From NCBI GenBank assembly GCA_016177465.1, contig JACOVF010000095.1, forward strand, positions 1-33,070: 33,070 nucleotides of DNA. Direction: 5' to 3'. Origin of the DNA: Gemmatimonadota bacterium (GTDB lineage: Bacteria; Gemmatimonadota; Gemmatimonadetes; Gemmatimonadales; GWC2-71-9). Under the pieces are notes generated by a model, which had not been told where the DNA came from, made no database searches, and was given only the letters and a program-made list of their open reading frames with translations. Shown piece by piece: positions 17,150 to 26,133 of the stretch; the stretch's first letter is position 1, and each line of letters begins with the position of its first letter. The position numbers were made by a program, and so were the translations under genes.

Positions 17150-19461
17150 TACGGCTGGAAGGCGGGGGTCGCCATCTGCTCGGTGCCGGTCGCGGGGATC
17201 GGCACCGGCGTCCCCGAGCCGACGGTCTGGACGTAGACCTTGAACGCTGGGTTGCGGCGGCGCTCCTGGCCGGGGAGCGGCACGACTAGGGCGAGCAGGT
17301 CCCCCGCGGGTGCGATGGCGAACGACCAGATGAATAGATCCGTCCCCGTCAGCGGCGTCACCGTACCCGTCGCGAGCTCGGCCCGCACGACCTGGGTCAC
17401 GGTGCGGTTCCCTTCCTTCCGCTCACTCAAGTAGGCGAGGGAGCCGTCCCGCAGGAACTGGGGGTAGGTCTCCCGGTTCTGGAGGTCTTTGTTCGGGGAG
17501 GCCCGGGTGAACGCCCGCTGGCTCGAACCGTCGCGTGCCATCAGCCAGATATGGGGCTGCTTGCCGTCCCGCGTGGTGACGAACGCGATCGTCCCCCCGT
17601 CGGGCGACACCGTCGGCTGCGTATTGGCCGAATCCTGGGTCAACTGGCGCACCCCTTGCCCGTCCAGTCCCATCGCGAAGATCTGCTGGTGCTTTCCCCA
17701 CCGCGTCGAGTGGAACAGCAGCGACTGGCCGTCGGCGGTGAACACCGGCCGCCCGTCGGCCTGGGGATCGTTCGTGAGCCGGGTCGGATTCGAGCCGTCC
17801 GCGTCCATCAGATAGATCTCGGGGTTCCGGTCGCGCAGGGACACGAATGCGATGCGCGAGCCGTCGGGGGAGAACGCCGGCTCGGTGCCGCCCCCCGTGT
17901 CGGCACTGACCTTGCGCAGCGCCGCCAGGTTGGAGCGCTCGAGCGCGTACAGCTCGAACTTCCCGTTGCGGGTCTTCGCCACGAGGATCTCGCCCTGCAC
18001 GAACACGTCCACCGTCGCCGTCTTGCCCCCCGGCGCCGTCGCCGTGATCCGGGCCTTGCCGTAGCCCACCGCGGTGATCGTCCCGTCCTCGCCCACCGTC
18101 GCCACGGTGCCGTCGCTCGTGCTCCAGGCAAGCCCCGTCGCCGGGGCGATCACCGCTCCGTTGTCGTCGGTGAAGGTGGCCTTGATGCCCGCGTACTTCT
18201 CCCCCGGCGCGAGCCCGAGGCGCGACGCGGAGAGCTTCACCGTGCCGGCGATCACGTTGATCGTCCACACCACCGACAGGCCCTGCCCCGGGCCCCGCAC
18301 GATGAGCTGCGTCCTGCCGATCGCCTTCCCGGTGAGCACGCCCGTGGCGGCGTCGAAACTCGCGACCGTCGTGTCCGACAGACTCCACCGGAGCGGCGCT
18401 TCTGGCACCGGCGTGTTGTCCGCCGCCAACGCCTGCACCTCGAACCGTTGGGTGCCGCTCAGCGGCAGCGGGATCTCCGCCTGCGAGCGCGGCCGCGCCA
18501 CCAGGATCTCTACCGGGCGATGTACCTGGACATCGATGGCGCGCGATTGCAGCAGCCCCGTCACCGCGAGCTGTGCCTTCCCCGAGCCTGCGGCCGTGAT
18601 CACGCCGGTGAGACTCACCCGCACCACGTTCGGGTCGCTCGAGGTCCACTGCAGCGCCAGCGGGCTGACGAGGCGGTTGTTCTGGGCCGGGACGGTGACA
18701 TGCAGCGTGTCGACGTCGCCCGGTGACAGCATCAGCGGGCCCTGCTCGTAAATGGCAATGTCCGCCTGCTGTACCACGACCGGCGCGGTGGCGGTGAGGC
18801 CGCCGGGGCCCGTCACCTGCAGCGTCCCCTGGCCCGGCGCAAGCGCCACCACGTTGCCGTTCTGGTCCACGCTCGCGATGTCCTCGCGCAGCGACTTCCA
18901 GGTGACGAGCATGGGCGCCGCGGAGGAGCCGTCCTCGCGCAGGGCGCGCGGGCTCACCTTGGTGTTTTCCGAGGGGAGTAAGTAGATCGACGGCGGCTCG
19001 ATGCGCAGCGCGACCGCGGGCCCCGTGCCGGCCGGCTGGCCCGCGTACGGGTCCACGGCCGTGGCCGTCCCCGGGGGCGCCTGCGTAGGCGGCGCTGCAG
19101 TGACGGGCGCACTCGGCGCCGCGACGCCGCCCGGGCCGGCGATGACCTGCACCGCCGCCTGGCCGCGACGTCCCGAGCGCGCCTCACGCGCCTCGATGAT
19201 CGCTACGCCGACCGCCACGCCCGTGACGGTGCCGTTGTTGTCCACCCGCGCGACGTTGACGCTGTTCGAGGACCAGATGAGCCGGACCGTGGGGATCACG
19301 TTGCCGATGCGGTCGAACGCCGTCGCGAGGAGACCGGAGCGCTCCCCCACCTTGAGGGTGAGGGTCGGCGGGGCGACCTGGACTTCGGCCACGTTCTGGG
19401 TGGCGGCGACGGCCGGGAACAACGCTGCCAGGACGCCGGCGAGGAGGCTCCGGGGGTGCAT
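17149..19461 (-). CDS. Secreted protein with multiple BIG2 Ig-like domains and a C-terminal TolB/PD40-like beta-propeller
   Basis: Signal peptide MHPRSLLAGVLAALFPAVAA; repeated WSSxxxxVARVxxxGxVTG-type blocks; FSPDGSRIAFVSLRDRNPEIYLMDADGSN. Confidence 0.85.
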   Translation of the reverse strand: MHPRSLLAGVLAALFPAVAATQNVAEVQVAPPTLTLKVGERSGLLATAFDRIGNVIPTVRLIWSSNSVNVARVDNNGTVTGVAVGVAIIEAREARSGRRGQAAVQVIAGPGGVAAPSAPVTAAPPTQAPPGTATAVDPYAGQPAGTGPAVALRIEPPSIYLLPSENTKVSPRALREDGSSAAPMLVTWKSLREDIASVDQNGNVVALAPGQGTLQVTGPGGLTATAPVVVQQADIAIYEQGPLMLSPGDVDTLHVTVPAQNNRLVSPLALQWTSSDPNVVRVSLTGVITAAGSGKAQLAVTGLLQSRAIDVQVHRPVEILVARPRSQAEIPLPLSGTQRFEVQALAADNTPVPEAPLRWSLSDTTVASFDAATGVLTGKAIGRTQLIVRGPGQGLSVVWTINVIAGTVKLSASRLGLAPGEKYAGIKATFTDDNGAVIAPATGLAWSTSDGTVATVGEDGTITAVGYGKARITATAPGGKTATVDVFVQGEILVAKTRNGKFELYALERSNLAALRKVSADTGGGTEPAFSPDGSRIAFVSLRDRNPEIYLMDADGSNPTRLTNDPQADGRPVFTADGQSLLFHSTRWGKHQQIFAMGLDGQGVRQLTQDSANTQPTVSPDGGTIAFVTTRDGKQPHIWLMARDGSSQRAFTRASPNKDLQNRETYPQFLRDGSLAYLSERKEGNRTVTQVVRAELATGTVTPLTGTDLFIWSFAIAPAGDLLALVVPLPGQERRRNPAFKVYVQTVGSGTPVPIPATGTEQMATPAFQP

Positions 19462-19509
19462 AGCCACGCGAACGTAAGTCCCCGTAAGTGCTTTTGTCAA
19501 GCTAACTTG

Positions 19510-22119
19510 TCACCTCGGAGCGATCACGCGCACCGCTCGGGCGACATAGCCGTCCACGGGATCCCCGCCCGACGGCATCACTACTTGGAGCCGCATCACG
19601 CCGCGCGGAGTACGGACGGCGAGGCCGTAGGTCTGCCCCCCGAGTCCTTCCATGGACAGCACGAGCGTGTCCCCGGCAAGCCGCTGAGAGAGGAGTTTCA
19701 GGCTCGACGAGCGGGCGCCGCGCGCGGGGGCGGGCGGCGCCAACACGACTTCCCACCCGCGTGTGTGCCGCACCACGATCTCCATCCGCGGCTCGAGCGG
19801 CAGGCGGCACTCAAGGTGAACGTCCGACTCGGTGGGTCGTACGCCGTGCGCCGTGCGCCGGTTGTTCACGAGCACCTCCGTGACGTTCGAACCGAGGGGC
19901 AGTGCCGGCTCGAACAGGAGCGAGTCGACGCCGACCCCGGCGGTGCGTTCCAAGGTGACCGTGAGGGAGCTGTCGGTGCGGGCGAAGCGCGCGGTGTAGC
20001 GGCCAGAGCCCACCGACAAGCGCTCTACGCGCAGCGTGTCCCACGTCGCCGGCCAGTGCGGGGCGAAGCGCACTCGAGTGTTGGGCACGTCGGGCTCCCA
20101 GCCGAGCAGCCCGCGCACGAGCGGCGTCAGCAGCATCGAGGTCGCGAAAAACTGCTGCGGCACGGCGGTGTCGAGCGGCTCGAACGAGCTGCCGGAGAAC
20201 ACCTCCGGATTAGCGCCAAGACCCCACAGGAACGACGTGAGCGCGATCGAATGCATCGCCGCGAATCCCGCCGTGGGATTGTGGTAGCGGTACAGGCCAA
20301 GGGATTGCCAGCCGGTGACGAACGGCCAGACGGTGCCGTTGTTGTAGTGCAGCGGGTCGAACAGCGTCGACGACGACGCGAGGGCGCGGCCGCCCCAGTC
20401 GGTGAGCAGCGCGGCCCGGGCGAGGGAGGCGGCCGTCGCCTGGCCGCGCTCCTCATCGAACAGGCCGAAGCTCATCGCGGTGGCGGGCCAGACGGTGAGC
20501 TCGGGGGAGAGCCGGCCGCCCTCGAGCAGGGCGAAGGCGTAGCGCCGCTCCTCTGGCAGCCACAGCCTGTCGCGCAGCGTGCCGAGGGCGCGGGCGTGGA
20601 GGCGACGCGCCTCGTCGCGGGTGCGCGCATCACCCATCGCGTCGGCCAACGCCGGCATCACCTCGAGGGCCCGCACCCACACGCCCGACATGTAGACGTC
20701 GGACTGGAGTCCGAGCTGGAGATCGCCGACTTCGATGGCGCCCGCCCCGGCCCTGGCGTTGTCCATCAGGCCGTCGCCGTCGCCGTCGGTGGCCTTGGCC
20801 CAGCCGTAAGCCGCGCGGATGACCGGCCAGAGCCGGCGGATCGTCGCGGTATCCCCCGAGGCCCGCCAATACTCGGCCAAAGCGAGGATCCAGAACGGCG
20901 TGGTATCACCGTGATAGAAGGCGTAGGGATAGTCCTCGAACCAGCGGATGCGGCCTGCGGCGTGGGAAATCTCGTGCGGGATCTTCCCCACGTTAGGCGG
21001 GGTCTTCCCCACGTAGTCCGCGAAGAACGCGAGGCCGTCCCGCGCCACGGGCCAGAGCCCGACGGAGCTCATCGCGAGCGAGTTGATGGCCGCGTCGCCG
21101 CCGAAATACCAACCGAAGCCGGGCCGGTAGCCGGTCGGCCCCGCCGGCCCGTACCCCGCCACGAGGCCGCAGCCCAGGTCGGGGTTGCAGGCCATCGCCT
21201 CGTCGAGGTTCAGATTGGCCCAGCGCACCGCGAGGTTGAGCAGGGTGTCCGGCGACTCGAGGACCAGGGTCGAGTCGAGCACGCCCTGAGCGTGGGCGGC
21301 CCGCTCGGCATAGAAGTCTTCCATGCGATCGAGGACCCGCCGGTAAACAGCCCGTACGCTGTCGCGCGGCATCACACCGCCCGCGATGACGATCGGGATG
21401 CCGGCGGCACGCACGTTGGTGAGGCGCCCCGCCGGCTCGCCCGGCCTGGGCATCGCAACCGGGCCTAGGTCCCCCACGGCGATGTGCAGCTCGCTGGGCT
21501 GGTCGGCGAGAGTGTGGGAGGGGTTGTTGGTCGCCCAGGTGGCCGATGGGGAGCCGAAGAGCGCGTTCACCTGCCGCTGGCTCTCGGAGAGGATGAAGAC
21601 CTTCGCGGCGTCGTCCCAGAAGACATACTGGCCGCCGGCCCCGCCCGGCCAGGCGTACTGCAGCGATGGCCGGAACTGCGCGATGATCTCGATCGGGCGC
21701 ACCGCCTCGACCTCGAGCACGGCGACCAGCGCCGGCTCGTCCAGTGGGGCGAAGAGCCGCTCGCGCACCGTGAACGCCGGGTGGGCGTAGACGATCGTGA
21801 CGCCGGCGGGACTGACCGCGACGGAGCGGACCACATCCCGGCCCGGGATGGGCTGGTCGTAGAGCGGCGTCTTGAACTTGAGCTCGAAGCCGTAGAGCAA
21901 TTTCAGGGGCCAGGCCCACGCCTCGAAGCTCCCGGTCTCGGTGCCGAGCAGCGCCGCACGGCGGCCGATGGCGCTCAGGTACCCCGAGGCCCTCGCGGGG
22001 CCCGCGAGGTCCACGTCGAACTGTCGCCAGGTCAATGAGATGCGGCGCGGCTCATCCTTACCAGCTTGGGCGCCGAGCAGCACGGGAATGCACAGGAATG
22101 CAGCCAGAATGCGGGTCAT
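19510..22119 (-). CDS. Secreted (alpha/alpha)6-barrel glycoside hydrolase / amylo-1,6-glucosidase-like protein
   Basis: Signal peptide MTRILAAFLCIPVLLGAQA; DGDGDGLMDNARAGAGAIEVGDLQLGLQSDVYMSGVW, NNGTVWPFVTGWQSLGLYRYH typical of GH63/debranching-type catalytic domains. Confidence 0.75.
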   Translation of the reverse strand: MTRILAAFLCIPVLLGAQAGKDEPRRISLTWRQFDVDLAGPARASGYLSAIGRRAALLGTETGSFEAWAWPLKLLYGFELKFKTPLYDQPIPGRDVVRSVAVSPAGVTIVYAHPAFTVRERLFAPLDEPALVAVLEVEAVRPIEIIAQFRPSLQYAWPGGAGGQYVFWDDAAKVFILSESQRQVNALFGSPSATWATNNPSHTLADQPSELHIAVGDLGPVAMPRPGEPAGRLTNVRAAGIPIVIAGGVMPRDSVRAVYRRVLDRMEDFYAERAAHAQGVLDSTLVLESPDTLLNLAVRWANLNLDEAMACNPDLGCGLVAGYGPAGPTGYRPGFGWYFGGDAAINSLAMSSVGLWPVARDGLAFFADYVGKTPPNVGKIPHEISHAAGRIRWFEDYPYAFYHGDTTPFWILALAEYWRASGDTATIRRLWPVIRAAYGWAKATDGDGDGLMDNARAGAGAIEVGDLQLGLQSDVYMSGVWVRALEVMPALADAMGDARTRDEARRLHARALGTLRDRLWLPEERRYAFALLEGGRLSPELTVWPATAMSFGLFDEERGQATAASLARAALLTDWGGRALASSSTLFDPLHYNNGTVWPFVTGWQSLGLYRYHNPTAGFAAMHSIALTSFLWGLGANPEVFSGSSFEPLDTAVPQQFFATSMLLTPLVRGLLGWEPDVPNTRVRFAPHWPATWDTLRVERLSVGSGRYTARFARTDSSLTVTLERTAGVGVDSLLFEPALPLGSNVTEVLVNNRRTAHGVRPTESDVHLECRLPLEPRMEIVVRHTRGWEVVLAPPAPARGARSSSLKLLSQRLAGDTLVLSMEGLGGQTYGLAVRTPRGVMRLQVVMPSGGDPVDGYVARAVRVIAPR

Positions 22120-22191
22120 CGTCACTTGCGGTGCTGGGGAGGCGGGATAAGCTATAGGCCGCGCCAACGTCCAACCAGCGGAGGAACCTCA

Positions 22192-22497
22192 ATGCTCGAG
22201 ACCCAGGATTTCTCTGAGAGCGGCTGGGGCGGTCCGGGGATGATAGAGCCGACGATGCCGCCGGCGCCCCCCACCCCGCCGGCTCCCGCCCCCGTGCCCC
22301 CGCCCCCGATGGGGATGCCGGAGACGAGGGAAGCCCCGGCGGCCAGGCCCAAGCCGAAAAGGAAGAAACGCAAGAAGAAAGCGGCGAAAAGGCGGCCGAC
22401 GGTGAAGAAGCGGGCGAGAAGGAAGGCGAAGAAGGCCCGGCCGAAAGCCAAGGCGAGGAAGAGGAAGAGGAAGAAGAAGGCGAAGAAGCGCCGGTAG
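22192..22497 (+). CDS. Small protein: proline-rich N-terminus, very Lys/Arg-rich (histone H1-like) C-terminus
   Basis: ATG at 22192 preceded by ggaggaac; PPAPPTPPAPAPVPPPP then a ~50-residue tail about 70% K/R. Confidence 0.7.
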   Translation: MLETQDFSESGWGGPGMIEPTMPPAPPTPPAPAPVPPPPMGMPETREAPAARPKPKRKKRKKKAAKRRPTVKKRARRKAKKARPKAKARKRKRKKKAKKRR

Positions 22498-22514
22498 AAG
22501 ACTGCGACAGTGAC

Positions 22515-22548
22515 CCGCGGGAGCGCCCAGATCTGGACGCTCCCGCGG
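22515..22548. terminator. Candidate bidirectional terminator hairpin between convergent genes
   Basis: 11-bp perfect stem ccgcgggagcg (22515-22525) / cgctcccgcgg (22538-22548). Confidence 0.7.
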
Positions 22549-22554
22549 TTCGCT

Positions 22555-23487
22555 TTACATCCGGCTCAGGAGGTACTCGGCGTTCACTCTGAGCAGCCAG
22601 TAGGCATTGTCGCTCACGTGCTTGCCGGGCTGGGCGCCGTGCTGGGCGTCAAGTTCGGCCAGGAACGCCTCCAGCTGACCCCGCGTGACATCCTGGTGGC
22701 CACGATCGAAAGAGCGGGCAGCCTGGATGAGCTTCACCTGAAGGCTATTGCACACGCCCTGCTGGGTAACCCACAAGAGCGTGCCGCAGATCTCGGCAAG
22801 GTCTCCGCGAAGGAGGCGCAGCGCCACGGCAGGGGCCGCGAATACCCGGGGATCACGAAGCGGGACAACAGCGGGAGTGCTCCACCATCCGCCGGCTATT
22901 CCACTCAGGCTATCCACGAGAGGACGGAGTGACGCATTGTCAGGGTGCGGGTCGGTCGTCGGCCAAACGACATCGGCCGTCTTGCCAAACGCCCGCAGCT
23001 TCCCAATTGCCGGTAGCCAATCGCTTTCGAAGCTCGCCTCAACCGTTCCACCGACCGACAGCCCTGCTGCGGGCCCATCGAAAGAGCAGCTCTCCCTCTG
23101 CTCCCAGTCGTCGTGTCTTCCGGCCCACTCAAGTGGGTTGCCCTCGTAATGGCTGCTCGCGCGCAGGCCGTAAACACCGGCCTGCGAAGGACAGTCGAGT
23201 TCAAAGAGCTCCAGCGGTTGACGACTATCGCCGGAGACCTCGACCCGATAGGCGTATCGGTACCGCCGGGCGGTCCCCGGCGTCAGGCTCACCCTACCTC
23301 CGACTCTCACTTTGTTGGGAGGCTCGATACGCATCTCCAAAAGGCGACCGTCGTCGTCATGCACCGTCACAAAGTAGTCTCCGGACGTCGGCTCATAGCG
23401 AGCTTGTGCTGCCACGGCGATGGGGAATAGCGCACAAGACCCGACCATCAAGACAATGCGCATCAAAACTCCAAGGAGTGAGTTCAT
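22555..23487 (-). CDS. Secreted hypothetical protein with FIMAH-like C-terminal helical region
   Basis: Signal peptide (possibly from M at 23463); C-terminus SLQVKLIQAARSFDRGHQDVTRGQLEAFLAELDAQ resembles FIMAH domains. Confidence 0.6.
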   Translation of the reverse strand: MNSLLGVLMRIVLMVGSCALFPIAVAAQARYEPTSGDYFVTVHDDDGRLLEMRIEPPNKVRVGGRVSLTPGTARRYRYAYRVEVSGDSRQPLELFELDCPSQAGVYGLRASSHYEGNPLEWAGRHDDWEQRESCSFDGPAAGLSVGGTVEASFESDWLPAIGKLRAFGKTADVVWPTTDPHPDNASLRPLVDSLSGIAGGWWSTPAVVPLRDPRVFAAPAVALRLLRGDLAEICGTLLWVTQQGVCNSLQVKLIQAARSFDRGHQDVTRGQLEAFLAELDAQHGAQPGKHVSDNAYWLLRVNAEYLLSRM

Positions 23488-24964
23488 TGTGGTGCCGTCG
23501 CAAGGTAAGCGTGAAGGTGATTCCCGTTATGCAACTCGCACACGAGTGCGCGACCGCCATATTGGTATCGCGAACAATGGCGGGCGAACCGGCGCCAATT
23601 GCCCTCTGCGAGGGCGTTGTCGAAGTCGACATCCGTGCCGGTCCGATGCAGCACGTGACCGCGGTCCCTCCTCGGCGTCCCGCGGTGGAGTCGGACACCA
23701 AAGAAACCGAATCCAAGGTGAAGAAGGTCCCAGCAGGCCGATTCGCTGGGTGATCATGGCCACCGGAGGAATCCTGGGGCTGGGCCGACAGATTCACCAA
23801 GAGGCCAGCTGCTGGAGTGCCTGACCGAGCGTACCGTCCACGAACGCGGACGCGGATCGTGTCGGCTCTCGGAGCCTGCTGTAGGCGGCCATTCACGGTG
23901 ACAACCGCCGCCTGAGTGCCGGCGTTGAATCGCTGGACTAGTACGGGCCCGACTTCCGGCCGAGAAACCGTCAGTTCAAGTACTAGGGAATCGGGCCGTG
24001 CCGGCGGCAACGTATCGTCGGGCACCGAATCCCCCGGCGTCGAATCACTCGGCACCGAATCCTGCGGCAGCGAATCCGCCCGCGCCACAACACGCACCTG
24101 TGGGCTCTGCGGACTGTAGCTCGCGATCCCATTCACCCGCACCGCATTTGCCCGGATATGCCCCGAGGTGAGCGGCGCAAAGCGACAATCGACCTGGCCG
24201 CAGCCGCTCACCGAGGCCGAGGCTCCGGAGTCCGTCACCCACGTCCATCCGCCCACGACGACGACACTCGTCCCTCACGACGGGGCGACCACCTGGAACA
24301 GCACCGTGTCCCCCGCCGGCACCTCCACCCGATCCGTCGTCACGTACGCCGAGTCCAGTGTGGTCACCGTGAGCGATTGCAGGCCGCTCACGAAATAGGC
24401 CGGCTGCGTCGCCCCGCCGCTGCCGCACGCGTAGGGCAGCACCGTGGGTCGCGACGCCCAGAGTAACCCTGTGGCCTGAATCACCGCTTCGGTCGCCCCC
24501 GCGTTCGGATCGATGGGCTGAAGGGCGATCTCGCCGCCCGGTCCCCCGGAGGTCCCGATCCCCACGTGAACCGAGTAGGGCCGACTCGGCCCGGACACTC
24601 CGGCCGGCCCGACCGACGTTAGACCGCCCGGCAACGGCGGCGGATCTGTCCCGGCGCAGAGCCGGTAGGCCGGGTTCGGCGAGAAGGTCAGTTTCCCTTC
24701 GACCTTCACGCGCACGGCCATGCCCGCCGGCAGTGGGACGCCGGTGTTGAACCAGGCGGTGGCCACGGTGTTATTGGGAGGCGTCGGCAACCCGGCCGCT
24801 CCCAGCAGCCCGCTGCTGCCCGGCCCGCTGGTCGGATCTGCCGTCAGCTCGAAGGCGGGACCTCCGCCCACCGCGAACGGGCCCCCGACATCCGCGTCCA
24901 TACAGGCGTACGCCACCGCGACCGCCAACACCACCCCAAACACCCACACGCGTGATCGTCCCAT
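23484..24964 (-). pseudogene. Interrupted lipoprotein/LAS-type metallopeptidase gene: in-frame TGA at 24275-24277 and a frameshift near 23640-23700
   Basis: MGRSRVWVFGVVLAVAVAYAC lipoprotein start at 24964; frame continues unchanged after TGA (GTSVVVVGGWTWVTDSG...); C-terminal HRTGTDVDFDNALAEGNWRRFARHCSRYQYGGRALVCELHNGNHLHAYLATAPQ* lies in another frame. Confidence 0.75.
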
Positions 24965-25060
24965 AGTCCTCGGCCCAGGTTGAAGAAGCGACTGCACCGG
25001 TGATGGCCGAGAGCGACGGCACTCGGGATGGAGCGGGCGGCGGGGGCAGGCTGGCGGGCA

Positions 25061-25113
25061 CAAGAAACCCGCGACCCTGGCCACCGGCGTCACGCCAGTC
25101 CCAAAGCCGCGGG
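25061..25113 (-). terminator. Candidate intrinsic terminator / expression platform downstream of riboswitch
   Basis: Minus strand CCCGCG...(nested ACTGGCG TGA CGCCGGT hairpin)...CGCGGG followed by TTTCTTG. Confidence 0.5.
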
Positions 25114-25135
25114 ACACGCTTCACAGGGAAGGTGT

Positions 25136-25221
25136 CGGCTTCGGTAGCCGGACGATCTCTCGGCTTCGAGAGACTCCTGGCTTTGCGACCCCGCCTTGCG
25201 ACGGGTGTGCTCTTATCGGCC
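25136..25221 (-). ncRNA. GEMM-I-type cyclic-dinucleotide riboswitch aptamer (c-di-GMP-I or cGAMP/GEMM-Ib class)
   Basis: Minus strand CGGCCGATAAGAGCACACCCGTC-GCAA-GGCGGGGTCGCAAAGCCAGGAGTCTCTCGAAGCCGAGAGATCGTCCGGCTACCGAAGCCG: GNRA-capped P2, GCAAAGCC core, P3 with GAGAGA/TCTCTC, CCGG-TACCGA 3' core. Confidence 0.8.
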
Positions 25222-25298
25222 GCGCGCAGAGTAAGCGAGTCCGGGCGATCGCGCAAGTCCCCGGCGGAGAATCTCGTGCGTGATCCTCGTCACGCCCG

Positions 25299-26087
25299 CT
25301 AGAACACTTTCACGTCAGATCCCGGGAGCATCACTCGAACCGCCACCGCCATCGCCTCGAGTCGCTCCCGCGGCACGTTCTGGAGCGTCGGATCGGCCGG
25401 CGCGCGGTCGAGCGAATAGAGATGCACCACCGTCGGCTCGACCGCCGCGACGAGCGGGAGCCACGCCGCGAGCGACGCCTCGCTCGAGCCGTCCCAATCC
25501 GATCCTTTCGTCACCATCGCCTGAACGATCACCGGAGCCAGGCCGCGGGCATCGGCGACGAGCCGAGCCTGATCGTACCGCACCCCATTCACGAGCTCCG
25601 GCGGCCCCGGGTCGAGTTTCACCATCCGGGCGTCGAGCCGCAACAGGGCGTCGCGGATCGCGGGCTTCCCGGCGGCCAGACCGTTGGTGAGGATCCCGAG
25701 GGTGCACCGGGGGGCGAGCTCGTCGCGGACCACGAGCACTCGGTCCACTACGACCGGAAACCGCGGGTGCATCGTCGGCTCGCCGTTCCCCGCGAAAGTG
25801 ATGCAGTCGGGCGGCGTCCCGAGACGGGTGAGGGCGCGCCGCAGGCTGTGGGCGACCTCGTCGGGTGAGGGCCAGCGGGCCTCGGGCGCCTTGGGCGTGT
25901 TGAATCCGCACTCACAGTAGGGGCAATCGAAGGTGCAGAGCTTGGAGCGGGCCGGGATGAGATTGAGGCCCAGGCTCACGCCCAGGCGCCGGGAGCGCAC
26001 CGGCCCGTTGACGATGGTGTCCCAGAGGGACCCTGCGTCGGGGCGCGGGCTTTTCGCGCCGAGGACCGGCAGGGTTGCGTCGGCCAT
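25299..26087 (-). CDS. Radical SAM protein
   Basis: CTFDCPYC (CX3CX2C) motif; FAGNGEPTMHPRF; start MADATLP at 26087. Confidence 0.88.
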   Translation of the reverse strand: MADATLPVLGAKSPRPDAGSLWDTIVNGPVRSRRLGVSLGLNLIPARSKLCTFDCPYCECGFNTPKAPEARWPSPDEVAHSLRRALTRLGTPPDCITFAGNGEPTMHPRFPVVVDRVLVVRDELAPRCTLGILTNGLAAGKPAIRDALLRLDARMVKLDPGPPELVNGVRYDQARLVADARGLAPVIVQAMVTKGSDWDGSSEASLAAWLPLVAAVEPTVVHLYSLDRAPADPTLQNVPRERLEAMAVAVRVMLPGSDVKVF

Positions 26088-26133
26088 GTTGCAAGGTACG
26101 TTGTCCCCTCCCGACAACGAAGAGGACCCACCT

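Noticed and set aside
22152-22451. Hydrophobic antisense ORF (MAFGRAFFAFLLARFF...)
   Set aside because: It is the complement of the Lys/Arg codons of the plus-strand basic tail; an artefact of composition.
24275-24277. TGA inside the lipoprotein gene as a second selenocysteine codon
   Set aside because: The only close hairpin (GACGA-GTG-TCGTC) puts its loop about 7 nt from the UGA, too near for a bacterial SECIS. The context (surface Ig-like strand) is not a redox site, and a second lesion lies downstream.
26085-26088. Second CATG with overlapping divergent starts (radical SAM / amidohydrolase)
   Set aside because: The lipoprotein signal peptide and AGAGGA site favour the GTG at 26134 for the plus gene, so the overlap is probably coincidental.
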